Shown: positions 34,571 through 45,384, numbered from the stretch's first letter. The stretch is DNA of 64,000 nucleotides from Oscheius dolichura (GCA_932521035.1 OW051495.1:7502001-7566000), one strand, 5' to 3'. Notes: a model not told the origin generated them from the sequence alone. A program made the numbers and translations.

Positions 34571-35219
34571 CTAAAATTATTTTCAGTTTTTGATGCAACA
34601 AGCAAAGAAAAAGCCTCGAGGAGCCAAGCAGACATTGAAATATTCCCCGAGAAGGAGTAATTAGCTGCACCTAATAAGCACCCCAAAAAATGGGTTCCAT
34701 TCAGCTGAAAAATTATTCAATGTGATCCAGGAAACTCCCTATTGGTCTGTCTAGGGCGGGCTGGGTACGAGACGGGTTGTTTATCAACAAGAATAATTGG
34801 AAATCGATTTGTACGGTTGAAAATCTCCGCTGCGGCATGAGATAAATGATAAGGATGGTTTCCCACACGGTGGATTTGAAAGTGGAGAACTGTTCTTTTA
34901 CCGAACGAGCGAAACCTGAATAGGCGTGCGGGCAGAGGGGATTATGATAATCAAAGGAAATAACGCCACCGCCGCAATCACAACTTTACAAAAACCATAG
35001 GACCTGATCAAATGGCTTGTTGGCAAGTGAGAAACATCACCGTCACTATTTGGGCGTGAAACGGCCAGCAACCTTCACGGGCGAACTACTAAAACTGTTT
35101 AGACGCCTAACTGTTGCCCATTGGAAAAATGTAACAAAAAAGAAGTTGTTGCCTATTACAAGTTTACTATATTATATACAAATGAGAGCTGTACTTGCAC
35201 TACAAAAATAAATAAACAA
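34571..35219. other. Intergenic region, no feature seen
   Basis: About 650 bp between the four-TM gene (-) and the 3' end of the forkhead gene (-). No coding, RNA or repeat feature identified. Confidence 0.5.
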
Positions 35220-36687
35220 TTAAAACTCGCCTGCGTAAGTATCGATGGGGAGGTTGTGATAATAAGGGTAGTGGACTGCATCATATGGATAATGGCATTT
35301 GTCGTAATTCTGTACATCCGAATATGGGCTTTCATTGGAGTCGTTATAATAGATTTGTAAGGAAGATGGTGGTTCAGGAGTTGCCAAAACCTCTTCGCAG
35401 AAACTAGCTGATAGCAATGGTAGTTTAGCTTCCGACTGTGTTTCACATGGCTGCAAGAAAAAAATAATAGGAAAATAATGAGAACATACATCGTTTATCC
35501 TACAGCAAGCTTCTTTCATCCCGTAATCATGCATGCTGTATTGAGCTTCTTTCATTCTATATTGAGCTTCGTTCATTCCACATTGAGTTTCTTCTATTCC
35601 ACATTGAGCTTCTTTCATTTCGTATTGAGCTTCTTCTATTCTATAGTCGACGTAATGCGTGCCGCATCCAGCTTCTTGCATTCCGTACTGAGCTTCTTGC
35701 ATTACGCATTGCGCTTCGTCCATTCTATATTCCATGTAATTCTTGCTTTCTGGCATTCCATAGTCAGGCTCTTGCATCTCGTAATGAACGTCTTCCTCAA
35801 CTGTTGCAAATGAACGCGTATCGTAGGGAACAACGACGGTGTTGTAATAATAGTACTGTTCATGGAACTGTAACGCTTCTGAATACACTGGATCAAAGCA
35901 GATAGCTGATGGATTCATGACACGTTCGCCGTAACTAGACGAAGAGGCCGGCTGATAGTGTGCCCAGACTTCGGGATGTATCTTTGGCATCTTCTTGTTT
36001 CGTATCGGCGTGAGGCTTTCAGCTTTCCGCTTTCTTGTCACCAACTTCTGCTCCTCGCGCGACAAAACTGCTGGAACACCTCGGGTCCCGTTGCGGATAG
36101 CTTCCCAATCATCTAAAAAATGTTAGACCAATATGACCGATAACTAACTGGGATTTTTCAAACCATAGCCGAAATAATTTGGATTCTTCCTGACATAGTT
36201 ATTCAACTTTTCATAGAAGAGATCCTGATTTCTGAACATCCAATTTCCTTCCTAAAACAACTGCATCAAGAAGAAAACGTTATTTCATACACCAGCAGCT
36301 TTGACGTAAATCTCTACATGTGTGCAAAGGCTATGTCGTATGGACTTCTTCCATGCTTCTATTCGAATATCAAAGCCTTCAAAATTTTCACTAAAAAATA
36401 ATCACAGATAATTGTTTAGAACGCCAATCATACACTATGAAGGCATAGATTTCTCGGAGAGAGCATCCTCCTCGACCGCTGTTGATGAAAGCCAATCCAC
36501 TAAGAAGACTGACTTGTAGGCAATTGTGTAGTCTCTGAAAGTAAACTGTACATAACAAACTCGTAGAAAAAAAATGAAACAAATAACAAAGCAAGCGAGA
36601 TGTTTCAGAATATTGTCATTGGCTTTTTCCACTAACCGGTGTCTTCTTCTTCCGTGATTTTGTAGATGTAGAGATTGGAGAGTCCAT
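35220..36687 (-). CDS. Divergent forkhead (winged-helix) transcription factor with a seven-residue repeat
   Basis: Six exons (36637-36687, 36434-36534, 36291-36390, 36149-36251, 35490-36112, 35220-35450), 402 residues. ATG lies four nt after a TTTCAG acceptor. The forkhead domain is residues ~18-115: LAFINSGRGGCSLREIYAFI, then ENFEGFDIRIEAWKKSIRHS (recognition helix; canonical WQNSIRHNLS), then EGNWMFRNQDLF in place of wing 1. A basic RKRKAES motif follows. The large exon carries about nine copies of a seven-residue unit of type EAQYxMK/EAQCGMx (about 35510-35730), where the DNA period is 21 bp. The C-terminus is Tyr/Pro-rich, as in activation domains. N-terminal DNA contacts differ from classical FOX proteins, so the target site cannot be assumed. 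Confidence 0.82.
35505..35740 (-). repeat. 21-bp coding minisatellite in the forkhead gene
   Basis: Degenerate tandem copies of a 21-bp unit (plus strand ATTGAGCTTCTTTCATTCTAT and variants) encode the seven-residue repeat. The period is a multiple of three, so length changes keep frame. Confidence 0.8.
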
Positions 36688-37135
36688 AGCTCTGAAATAA
36701 AATGATCATTTCAAGGAATGCATAGCGTAATAAATATAAAAAAGACACGAATGTCGGAAGAAATGAGCAAAATTACTGAGCAACAAGACACCGAATAAGT
36801 TCACGCAATATAACAGATACAATACAAACCGAGTGTACCTTTTTGTATTACAATAGTAGCAATTTATCTGCTGCGAATAACTGAAAGAGGTGATAAACAA
36901 GTGAAGTAAAACATACAAAACGCAAAGAAATTTGACCGTTCAACACTGCATTTTCTCTTACATTACTCACTAATCACAGTACATCTGCCTCCGCTGGCCA
37001 GCTTCTTCCCTCAAAGTTCACTACGGCCAAATTGCCCATAGCCCAACTCCAATATTGCAAAGATCAAAAGCTCGTCACGTCTATTTGGCTAGGGAACATC
37101 CCCAACAAGATGAGTTATTTGATTCCATAGGTGAA
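36688..37135. promoter_or_regulatory. Divergent intergenic region, forkhead (-) / Cys-loop channel (+)
   Basis: About 450 bp of AT-rich DNA shared by two outward-facing genes. An acceptor-like TTCCATAG lies five nt before the channel ATG. Confidence 0.5.
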
Positions 37136-39178
37136 ATGTGGCTCTACTGGTACACACTTCTTTTTTCTACTTGTTCCCCTCAATCTACTGAAGAATTCGA
37201 CGGATCCGGAGATCTCCTTTTCAATTCAACTGATGCTAATGGTATCTCTCTGTTTAGATTTGTAAGCAAATTTCAGAAACGTTTATATTTATTCAGCCGG
37301 AAGCAAGTCCTCTAGATAATTTCCAGGATGAGACATTCAAGCAATTTTTCACTAATCAAAATAGATTAGTTGAATATCTATTTCATGATTATAAAAGACA
37401 AGTTCCTGCTATGTACATCGCCGGTAAGCTCATTTTTAGCGATGTTTTTAAATTTTTAGACCGCTATGGAAGGAAGCCAAAGCCTCTGACTTGTAACGCT
37501 ACATTGCAATATTCTAAATTACTTTCAATTGTAAGTTCTAATTGTTTTACAAAGATAATTCTTTAGGCTGAGCCCAAACAAAGTGCCACCATGATTATTG
37601 AAGTATTTCTAGTAAGTGAAGCTCCCGAATAAAAAATAATTCCCCAGTTCTGGACAGATCCTCGTCTTGCTTGGAATCCGACTGAATTCGGCGGAGCTAC
37701 TGAAATTGCTATTACAAAACAGGACACCGTCTGGATTCCAGATGTTCTCCCAGTTGATGTGTATGTGCTTCTTGCAGAATGTAAAAAAAAATATGGATTA
37801 TTTAGCCTCTCTTTTACTGAATCACTTCCCGAAGATCTCCAAATTGTCAATATTTATTCAGAGGGAACTGTTAGCTTTTATTTTACGTCTATAATTGAAT
37901 TCGTCTGTCGGTTGAACGTAAGTTATTTGTTAGGGAAAAATTAGAGAAGATTGAATTACTCCCGGAAGAGATGAGTAATAGTAAGGAAATTTGATCTTTA
38001 TTTTTTGAAATAGGAGAGTGCGATTTTTCATTTCTTCATTTTTTTACTTTATGGTTCCAAAAAAAATGCAAAAAGCTTACGACAGTCCGGATTTGATTTG
38101 CATTGTAAAACAACGGCCTTCCTTTTTTCCAGCCGTCCCATTAGTGAGTAAACTTCTTCCTTTGCAGACATATTTGCTTTGCTAAACTTGTTAGCGAGTA
38201 AAAATATAAAAAAAAGAACAGGTTTTCAATTTCCTGTTGATTCATTTGTTAGCATTGCACTCCACTTCTTTGATCCAAATATTTATAGGCTACAAAAACG
38301 AGAAAAAAAATACTTTTACAGCTTGCTAATTTCCCATTCGATGAGCAGACTTGTCGCCTGCGATTTACCTCCTACAACGGTCCGACAACTGAACTGATTG
38401 TTCGTGGAAATGTCTCGACTATAATGGATCTCGACGAATTAGTAAATAATAGCTATAAATACCTTTTATATAGTCATTTATTTTCAGGGAAATGGAGAGT
38501 GGGACTTGAAGAAGGTGTCGGTGAATACAGTTGAGGTTGAAGGAGCCCTCAATCATAATTTTTCTGTAATTGAATGGGATATTACCATCCGGAGAAGCTC
38601 AACATTCTATGTGATGCTAATGATTATTCCTTCGTTTATTTTGACCGTTCTCTGTGTTTTTGGACTGTTTTGGGAAACAATTGATGGCAATTCTTACCTG
38701 GATAATGTAAGTTTCCAATAACTTGAGCCGATAATTCCCCCATTTCATAAAAATCCAGCTAATTTTTCCAGCTAAATCTCGGCTTTGCTGCAATCCTCGC
38801 TATGATGTTTGTTCTCCAAATGACTACCCAAAATATGCCGAAAATTAATCAAATCGACAAATTGTGTAAGTTTTTGAATAAAGAAAATAGCAAAAAATAA
38901 AATTCAGCAAGATACTCAATGATAAACCTTTCCCTTATTGCATTTGCCAGTGTTTTGGTGATGATTATGGGAAAATCGAAATTCTACCAGGGAATCGCTA
39001 ATCCAAGGGGTGACTTTCCGGGAAAAGAGAAAGTTAGGTAAGTTTTACCAGAGAAAATATGAAAAAAGGAAGAATTTTCAGCCCTCGAACACTATTTATC
39101 GTGAGAAGGCTGCATTTTCTCTTCTTGATTCTCTTCTCCCTTCTTTCTGTTATTAATTTGATTATTTTGCTATTTTGA
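37136..39178 (+). CDS. Cys-loop ligand-gated ion channel subunit (LGC/nAChR-like)
   Basis: Ten exons (37136-37261, 37297-37423, 37460-37530, 37567-37611, 37648-37917, 38322-38441, 38488-38706, 38772-38865, 38908-39037, 39082-39178), 432 residues. A signal peptide (MWLYWYTLLFSTCS) is followed by the extracellular domain with WTDPRLAWNPTEFGG and WIPDVLPVDV. The Cys-loop CRLNLANFPFDEQTC has exactly 13 residues between cysteines. M1 is FYVMLMIIPSFILTVLCVFG, M2 starts LNLGFAAILAMMFVLQM, M3 is MINLSLIAFASVLVMIMG, and M4 lies in LHFLFLILFSLLSVINLIIL. There is no vicinal Cys pair in loop C and no PAR motif before M2, so it is not a classical alpha subunit, and anion selectivity is not indicated. The M3-M4 loop is only about 30 residues. 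Ligand unknown. Exons 7 and 8 are copied exactly at 33113-33494. Confidence 0.93.
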
Positions 39179-39720
39179 TCATAAAATATCATTCTAAGCC
39201 CTGAATACACTCCAGATTACTTTATTTTCGATTGAAGATTACGAAAAATAAGAAAAACTGGACCAAAAACACTAATTTACCGTCAACAGATCCGCGCGCC
39301 CGCACCCGTAAAAACTCGGCAGTAGAAAGCCCTGAAGGCGCGGCTGCAGTTTACCAGGGTAGCACAGCTGCCAAGATCATACGGGTGCGGCGGCGCGGGC
39401 TTCCAAACGATCTCGAGACATTTTTCAGCCAATTTTTGAAATTACCCAGCGGAAAAGCTTATTTCAAGACAGTAAAAGGATTCCCGGATTAGCTGGGGAG
39501 ATTAAATTTTTCCTATATAAGGCCGGAGAAGTGGGAATTAAGTTATTCTAGCGTTTCCAACGGAAAGGTAGCGTTGCCTTTTCCTTCTCTGTGACCTTTT
39601 GTCTCAAAACGGCTGCCGTTTCTCGGGGGTCGTGCGCACACCAAGACGTTTCAAAGCGCACCATTTTTCTATTGGGAACAGACGTTATTTCCCTGTTTTT
39701 CAGCTCCCAGACTGACTAAC
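39179..39720. promoter_or_regulatory. Intergenic region with MITE and candidate promoter
   Basis: Contains a MITE family A copy (39293-39400), a TATATAAG box at 39514-39521 and a TTTTCAG acceptor near 39703, all upstream of the Lys/Glu repeat gene. Confidence 0.5.
39293..39400. mobile_element. MITE family A copy
   Basis: GCGCGCCCGCACCCGTAAAA (39294 onward) with CTCGGCAG at the left. CTGCCAAGATCATACGGGTG with CGGCGGCGCG at the right. About 108 bp. Confidence 0.75.
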
Positions 39721-40407
39721 ATGCTCCTCTTCGTGCTGCTGAATCTGTTCGCTGCCGTCGCTGTTACCCTCGTCGGTTGCGGCAAGAAGAAGAAGGCCGC
39801 GCCTCCACCGAAGAGCAAACTCGAACCTCCATCGGCCATGCTGAAATCGAACGGCGCTGCTCCCGCCGCCACTGACAGCAAGATCGGCTCCGCTCCGGTC
39901 GCTCCTCCTGTTGAAGAGAAGAAGGAAGAAGAAAAGAAGGAAGAGGAAAAGAAAGAAGAGGAGAAGAAGGAAGGCGAAGAGAAGAAAGAAGAAAAGAAGG
40001 AGGAGGAGAAGAAGGAAGAGGCCGCCAAGGAGGGAGAGAAGAAGGAGGAAGAGAAGAAGACGGAGAGCGGTGCCGAAGCGAAGAAGGACGCTGACAAGAA
40101 GGAGGAAAAGAAAGAGGGCGAAGAGAAGAAGGACGAGAAGGGCGACGTCGACAAGAAGGCCAAGGTTGAACTGAACAAGAAGGAAAAGAGCAAGAAGTCG
40201 AAGAAGGAGGAGAAGAAGGAAAAGTCGAAGAAGAGCAAGAAGTCGGAGAAGGGTTCGAAGATTGACAAGAAGGAGGAGAAGAAGGAGGAAAAGAAGGAGG
40301 AAAAGAAGGAGGAAAAGAAGGAGGACGGCGCCAAGAAGGACGAGAAGAAGGAAGAGAAGAAGGAAGAGAAGAAGTCGGAGGAGAAGAGCGGCAAGAAGGA
40401 GGAGTGA
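39721..40407 (+). CDS. Secreted or membrane-anchored Lys/Glu repeat protein
   Basis: A single exon of 228 residues. MLLFVLLNLFAAVAVTLVGC is a typical signal sequence, followed by GKKKK and a short Ala/Pro linker. Then about 160 residues consist almost only of KKEE, EEKK, KSKK and KKDE blocks. The reverse strand is open across the gene because of composition only. GC content is higher than in neighbours, with strong preference for AAG and GAG. A probable trans-splice acceptor lies about 18 nt upstream. No known domain, function unknown. Two MITE copies flank the gene. Confidence 0.65.
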   Translation: MLLFVLLNLFAAVAVTLVGCGKKKKAAPPPKSKLEPPSAMLKSNGAAPAATDSKIGSAPVAPPVEEKKEEEKKEEEKKEEEKKEGEEKKEEKKEEEKKEEAAKEGEKKEEEKKTESGAEAKKDADKKEEKKEGEEKKDEKGDVDKKAKVELNKKEKSKKSKKEEKKEKSKKSKKSEKGSKIDKKEEKKEEKKEEKKEEKKEDGAKKDEKKEEKKEEKKSEEKSGKKEE

Positions 40408-40715
40408 TCCCCTAAACTAATATAAAAAATTGCTCCTGGATTGTGTACAATCAGTGAGCTCGAAAAAATAGACCCAGTGTACTGTTCTTACTTTTCTCTT
40501 GATTAGTTTTGTGCGCATCGGCGCCGTTTCTTGACGTCTTCTACCGGTAGCTGAAGTCGGCGCCTTTCTCTCGTCCTAGTGCGCCTCTTGAACTCCTCTC
40601 GAGTTACTGTAGCTCCGTAAGCGTAACCGTACGATACCGAAAGTCGGATCTATCAGTTTTCTTTGTGTAGAAGTCTTCTTGTTACTCGCCTTGATCGTGG
40701 CATCCGGCCTAGCCA

Positions 40716-40826
40716 AGCGTACCCGTACCACCTCGGCAGGACACTTCTTTGTATTCATAGCTGGTATAGAACTACTGTGCCTTGTCGTCTTTGTCCCCTG
40801 CCGAGATTTTACGGGTGCAGCGCCGG
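40716..40826. mobile_element. MITE family A copy
   Basis: The left end is decayed (CGTACCCGTACCACCTCGGC). The right end is near consensus (CTGCCGAGATTTTACGGGTG followed by CAGCGCCGG). About 110 bp. Confidence 0.65.
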
Positions 40827-41033
40827 CTCTCCTCTTCCAAGTCATAGAGACCCGTTTCCTTGGGTTACTGTAGCCGGGTGGTGCGCGTATCATAGGATCT
40901 CAAGCGAATTTTAACCATTCTCTTTTTGAAAATTGGCTGTTCCGAACATGACCGAAAGGAAAAAAACTTGTCGTGTCAAAATGGAAGAAAAGCGAATTTA
41001 TCATGGAAATTACCGATATTTGACAAGAAATGA

Positions 41034-41040
41034 TATAAAT
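41034..41040 (+). promoter_or_regulatory. TATA box of the L-domain-like gene
   Basis: TATAAAT about 50 bp upstream of the start codon, the usual spacing for a short leader. Confidence 0.5.
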
Positions 41041-41088
41041 AGTCGATAAGCCCCGGGAGCTCTCATTCTTTCCAAGTTTTCTTCTACA

Positions 41089-43508
41089 ATGAGTCGGTCA
41101 TTTCTACTGCCTCTTGCTAGTTGCTAACTTTTAGGGGCATTACTGTTTCTATTTTCTGCTGTTTTTGTGCTCTGGCCGGCGACTCTCGTCGGCGCAGCAG
41201 CAGCATTTAATTGTTATAATTTGGATCAAGAAGACCCGAAGGCCGTCGTGGAAGAGCCTTGCAAGAAAATTATCGCTGGCAGTTCTTATAATCTCACGGT
41301 GAAGGATGTCGCTGCTGACAAATGGACTGCTTTCACATCGTCCCTTCTGGATATTACCAATGTCGCAGTTGTCATTGAGGGTTCTTCTATCGCTACATTG
41401 AACTTGCCGTCTCTTGACAAAATTTCATCAGCGAAGAGAGGTGAGAAACGCTAACTAACGGTACCAAGCCAAGCATCTTTCAGATTTCATTGTCAAGAAC
41501 AATGAACATCTCACTAAAGTGAATATCACATTGACCAGTGATGTGGAGAAGTTGGTTGTGAAGAACTTGGTCATCACCGGAAATCCCAAGCTGACGTTTA
41601 TCAAAATAACAGCTCCTGGAGGATTTAGCGGCAATGTGATGATCAGTGACAATGAGATCTTGAATTCGATGGAATTGATTATCCCTAAATTTGAGAGCCA
41701 GGAAGACTTCAAGATTGAGAATAATCCCAAGCTCACCACGTTGAATCTACCAATTGGCAAATTTGAAGTGGGCAAGCAGCTTCTGGTAACTAACAACAAG
41801 GCCCTGACAAGTTTTGCTCTAAATAAAGTGGATCAATTCGTTGTCAATGGAGGTTGGTCGGTCGTTTTCCGCATAATCCTCGTTCCAGGTGCGGAAATAT
41901 CGAAGAATGACAATTTGGAGAAGATTTTGATTAACAAAGGCACAACCTTTACCCTTCTTAACCTGACAGTCATAAAAAATCGGAAGCTGAAGACGATTGG
42001 CGACAAGTTCCAGTCAACTCAACTGTTTGTTCATGGTAATCCGAGTCTGGAACCGAGTACGCTACTAACGTTGAATAGCACAACGACAGCGGGAAATGAC
42101 ATCCAGCCGGAAGGAGGTTTCTTTCTTCTTCTCAACGGGTTACGGTATTTCTATTTCAGAATGTATATTTGACGAGAAGATCAGTGATTTTTCTACTCTG
42201 AATGTGTGTAAAATTGTGGAAGGCAACCTGGAGTTGGATGACAACGTCGCTGGATCGGTGGCCGGCAATAGTTTGGCCAAAATTAATGGAAATGTCACCC
42301 TGGGCAATGCTAAACAAAGCCAGTTCACGTTCTTGCAAAATACGACGATTACCGGGACTGTTTGTGAGTCTCTAGACTTTGTTTTGAGCTCTATTTTCCC
42401 GTTTTCAGCCAGTAGTGATTGTACTTTCCCCCAGAAGCTCTACAAGTTTGCGGTTGTCACTCCGCCGTGTCCTACAACGACCACAACGACCACAACGACG
42501 ACGACAACTGAACCGGCTACTGGAGCGCCTACGGTGCCGGCCTCTGCAATAGTCAAGAGTCCTCAAACACCGGCAACTGCCACACAAAGCTCGAGTGACA
42601 CAAAGTTCGTTTTGTTCTTTTTTATCTAGAGAGAAGTTCGTTTCAGGACCATCGTCATTATCGCTGTCGCTTGTGTTGTTGTTCTCTTGTTGTTGATTGG
42701 CGGTGCTATTGTTGGGATATGTTGCTATAAGAAGAAGAAGAAGAAGAAGGAGAAAGAGGCGGCTGAACGAGGTTTGTATTGTATTTTGTGTCTAATAATG
42801 TCGGTTTTTAGCTGAAAAAGAAAAAAAGAAGAAGAACGAGAGCGGCAAGAAGAAGGTGGAAGGAAAGAAGAAGCAACCGGGCAAGAGAAAGAAGAAAGGG
42901 GCCCCATCGACTGAGGAGACGACCGAAGAAGACAAGAAAGGAGCAGATGGAGGTGTATATTGTTGTATGCCTGATAATGTTTGTTTTTAGATGTTACCGG
43001 AGACGGAAAAAGCCAAACAACTTCGGTGGAAGCTACCGAAACGATTGATTCGAAGGAACCGAGTAAGGAAGGAAGCAAACGCTCGAAGGAGGGAAAGGGT
43101 GGAAAGAAGAAGGAAGTGAAAGGCCCCGGCGAAAAGGACAATAAGAAAAAAGATAAGGGGGGAAAGATGCAGATCTCGAAGGGGACGGCTGAAGAACATA
43201 ACGAGCAGTCAGAAACGGCCAAAGAAGTTACTGAATCATGGAAGCAATTTTTCACGAGGATGATCTGCAGCCGGAAGAAGCCGAGCCAACAGGGAGGAGC
43301 GGGACAACAACAAAAGGCAGAGGGAAATAAGACGAGTGACAGCTATAAATTCGGCCCTGTCAAAGAAGATGATAAAACGCCTGAGGGAACGAGTCTATCT
43401 GATATACCCACAGAAAAAGACCCATTGCGTGATAAAAGCATTCAGAGGAAACTGCTACCCGCATATGTATTGGAGAGGGGCATGCACACTGCAGTAGAAG
43501 GCGAGTAA
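41089..43508 (+). CDS. Type I membrane protein with receptor-L-domain-like ectodomain and Lys-rich cytoplasmic tail
   Basis: Nine exons join to 2,091 nt (696 residues). The first coding exon is only ATGA (41089-41092) with donor GTCGGT; joining to 41135 gives a clean signal peptide, MRALLFLFSAVFVLWPATLV. The ectodomain repeats short beta-helix-like strings such as LVITGNPKLTFIKI, FKIENNPKLTTLNL and LLVTNNKALTSFAL, resembling the right-handed helix of L domains in nematode IRLD proteins; this is similarity of pattern only. A Thr-rich stalk (12-13 Thr, exon 42409-42604) leads to the membrane helix TIVIIAVACVVVLLLLIGGA. The tail (exons 42812-42952 and 42991-43508) is extremely Lys-rich and has no kinase. 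The introns before these tail exons are alike, suggesting exon duplication. Confidence 0.7.
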
Positions 43509-43578
43509 CGTCAAGAGAAGCAAAAAATCGACGATAACTTTTATTCTCACTATTGTGTTAATAAATTTTATTCTGTCA

Positions 43579-43880
43579 CTATATTGTTATACTTTTATTA
43601 ATTGCATACAAACACGGCTCTAATATTCGAGGGGAAGGGGAATGTTCAGCAAAGTAGCATTGATATGTGGTATCAGCCCGCCTATTTGTTCTGGGAGCAG
43701 GAGCGACGGCCACAACTCGGCGTTCTTTCAGTTTTTCCGTGGCGCAGGTCTTCATCACTGTCAATGGAATGACGATATTAGAAGGAGGAAGGCCCAATAG
43801 TTGGACGTCGAGGACGAGGCCACTGTCGTCAACACAATGCTTTAGCATGTTGCTGTGATTCTCCCCATCTCTTCCCTAGA
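43579..43880 (-). CDS. Candidate small gene or terminal exon, hypothetical
   Basis: Not recognised. A minus-strand frame with mixed, protein-like composition (LVLDVQLLGLPPSNIVIPLT, KTCATEKLKERR) runs to TAG at 43579 and is preceded by a plausible TTTTCTAG acceptor near 43880. I could not find upstream exons, so it may be chance or the remnant of a gene. Confidence 0.3.
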
Positions 43881-44057
43881 AAAGGGAAAACCGACCGGAA
43901 CAGCCCGGTTTCTTGGGAAACCATTGGAGTAATCTCGCTTTCTACCTATTTCACTGGCGTTTTCCTAAAATTTGGGTTGTTCTCATTGTGAAAAGGGAAT
44001 TTTGAACTTCTTGAAGATCACAGGCCTTTGTCTGTTGTTGACGGCTCGGCCCTCGAT

Positions 44058-44164
44058 CCCGTGTACCCGTAAAGTCTCGGCAGGGCAAAGATATATAGGC
44101 ATTACAGTTTTGTAACAACGTTGAATAAACATGATCCTACTGCCGAGAATTTACGGGTGCAGGC
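44058..44164. mobile_element. MITE family A copy
   Basis: CGTGTACCCGTAAAGTCTCG with GCAG at the left, CTGCCGAGAATTTACGGGTG with CAGGCG at the right, about 107 bp. Confidence 0.75.
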
Positions 44165-44580
44165 GATCAGACTATCGTGTCTTATCTACAATTCGGAGGT
44201 CCTCGACAAGAGTAGCCCTTCCTTACTCTGATGCTACCGCCTGGAAGCCTCTAAAAACCGATCACGAGAAACATTGTTTCCTTTTTTATGAGGAGGACGT
44301 TTACAATTGGTAAAGTGTTCAATTTTGAGTAATGAACGGCCTTCCTGGTTCAGAGGCCCTTCTTGTTTTGCCGGATGTGACTCACACTCTGATCCTCGGC
44401 GGGTAGTATACTGGGAACAGGAGGAAAGCAAGTCTTCTCTGGTGACTCACCTTTTCTGGTGACTCACTGGTGTTCAAGAAGGGATAAACAAAGACCAGCC
44501 GTTTCGACCCCCCTGCGGGGGGTCTTCGGCTGGACGTTGGCTGCGCCAACTGTGGTTTTACCTCGCGCTTGGAAGCCCCG

Positions 44581-44930
44581 TCCGCTCTTCCCCTTCTCCC
44601 CGTCCAGTCCATTCCCCCTCCTCCCGTCTGGTCCTTTCCCCTTCTCCCTGTCTAGTCCCGTCCGCTCTTCCCCTTCTCCCCGTCCAGTCCATTCCCCCTC
44701 CTCCCGTCTGGTCCTTTCCCCTTCTCCCTGTCTAGTCCCGTCCGCTCTTCCCCTTCTCCCCGTCCAGTCCATTCCCCCTCCTCCCGTCTGGTCCTTTCCC
44801 CTTCTCCCTGTCTAGTCCCGTCCGCTCTTCCCCTTCTCCCCGTCCAGTCCATTCCCCCTCCTCCCGTCTGGTCCTTTCCCCTTCTCCCTGTCTAGTCCCG
44901 TCCGCTCTTCCCCCTCCCCCGTCCAGTCAG
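44581..44930. repeat. 80-bp minisatellite, about 4.3 copies
   Basis: The unit begins TCCGCTCTTCCCCTTCTCCC at 44581 and recurs at 44661, 44741, 44821 and 44901. Copies are essentially identical until the last. All units are pyrimidine-rich on the plus strand. Long open frames on both strands across it are a by-product of the repeat. Confidence 0.92.
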
Positions 44931-45384
44931 TCTCCTCCGCTTTCCCCCTCTCCCCGTCCCTCCCTTTGTTTCACTCTCGTAGTCCCTTCCCCGCTTCCTC
45001 TTCTCCTCTTCCCGAACAGTCCGTTCTATCGAGTTCCTCTCTCCCCTTCCTCGGGCGTTCCTTCTTCTGTATCTCCTGCTCTCTTCACATCCCCCGTCTA
45101 TCTATCTCTGCTGTCGGCACCATTCCCTCTACCTCACCGTCCCTCCCTTGATGTTTCCGATCTTACCGACCCCCCCGCGTCCGTTCTGCTCGGTTGTGAT
45201 TGATCAAAGGATAATCACTCGTAAGGGGAGCTGTCGTTCGTCTCTTCCTCCATTCTCACGTGCTCCTCAATTTCCTTCTCTTCCAAATATCTTTCATTCC
45301 GCGTCCACCCGGCCCGCCCTGCTTTGACCTCGTCAGCGGTGTTATCATCTTCAACAACTGAAGTTATGGCTAAATAGACAAAGT

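Larger units (their letters stand above)
40408..41088. promoter_or_regulatory. Intergenic region with MITE and TATA box
   Basis: Contains a MITE copy at 40716-40826 and a TATAAAT box at 41034-41040, about 50 bp before the ATG of the L-domain-like gene. Confidence 0.5.

Noticed and set aside
39669..40394. 241-codon antisense frame rich in Ser/Phe opposite the Lys/Glu gene
   Set aside because: Mirror of AAG/GAG codons on the other strand; the plus strand has the signal peptide and start context.
42725..43255. Antisense 176-codon frame opposite the Lys-rich tail exons
   Set aside because: Same composition effect; the plus-strand exons join in phase to the upstream gene.
44464..44852. Long open frames on both strands over the 80-bp repeat (WTGRRGRADG-type peptides)
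   Set aside because: They exist because pyrimidine-rich repeat units lack stops; period 80 is not a multiple of three and no start or splice context fits.
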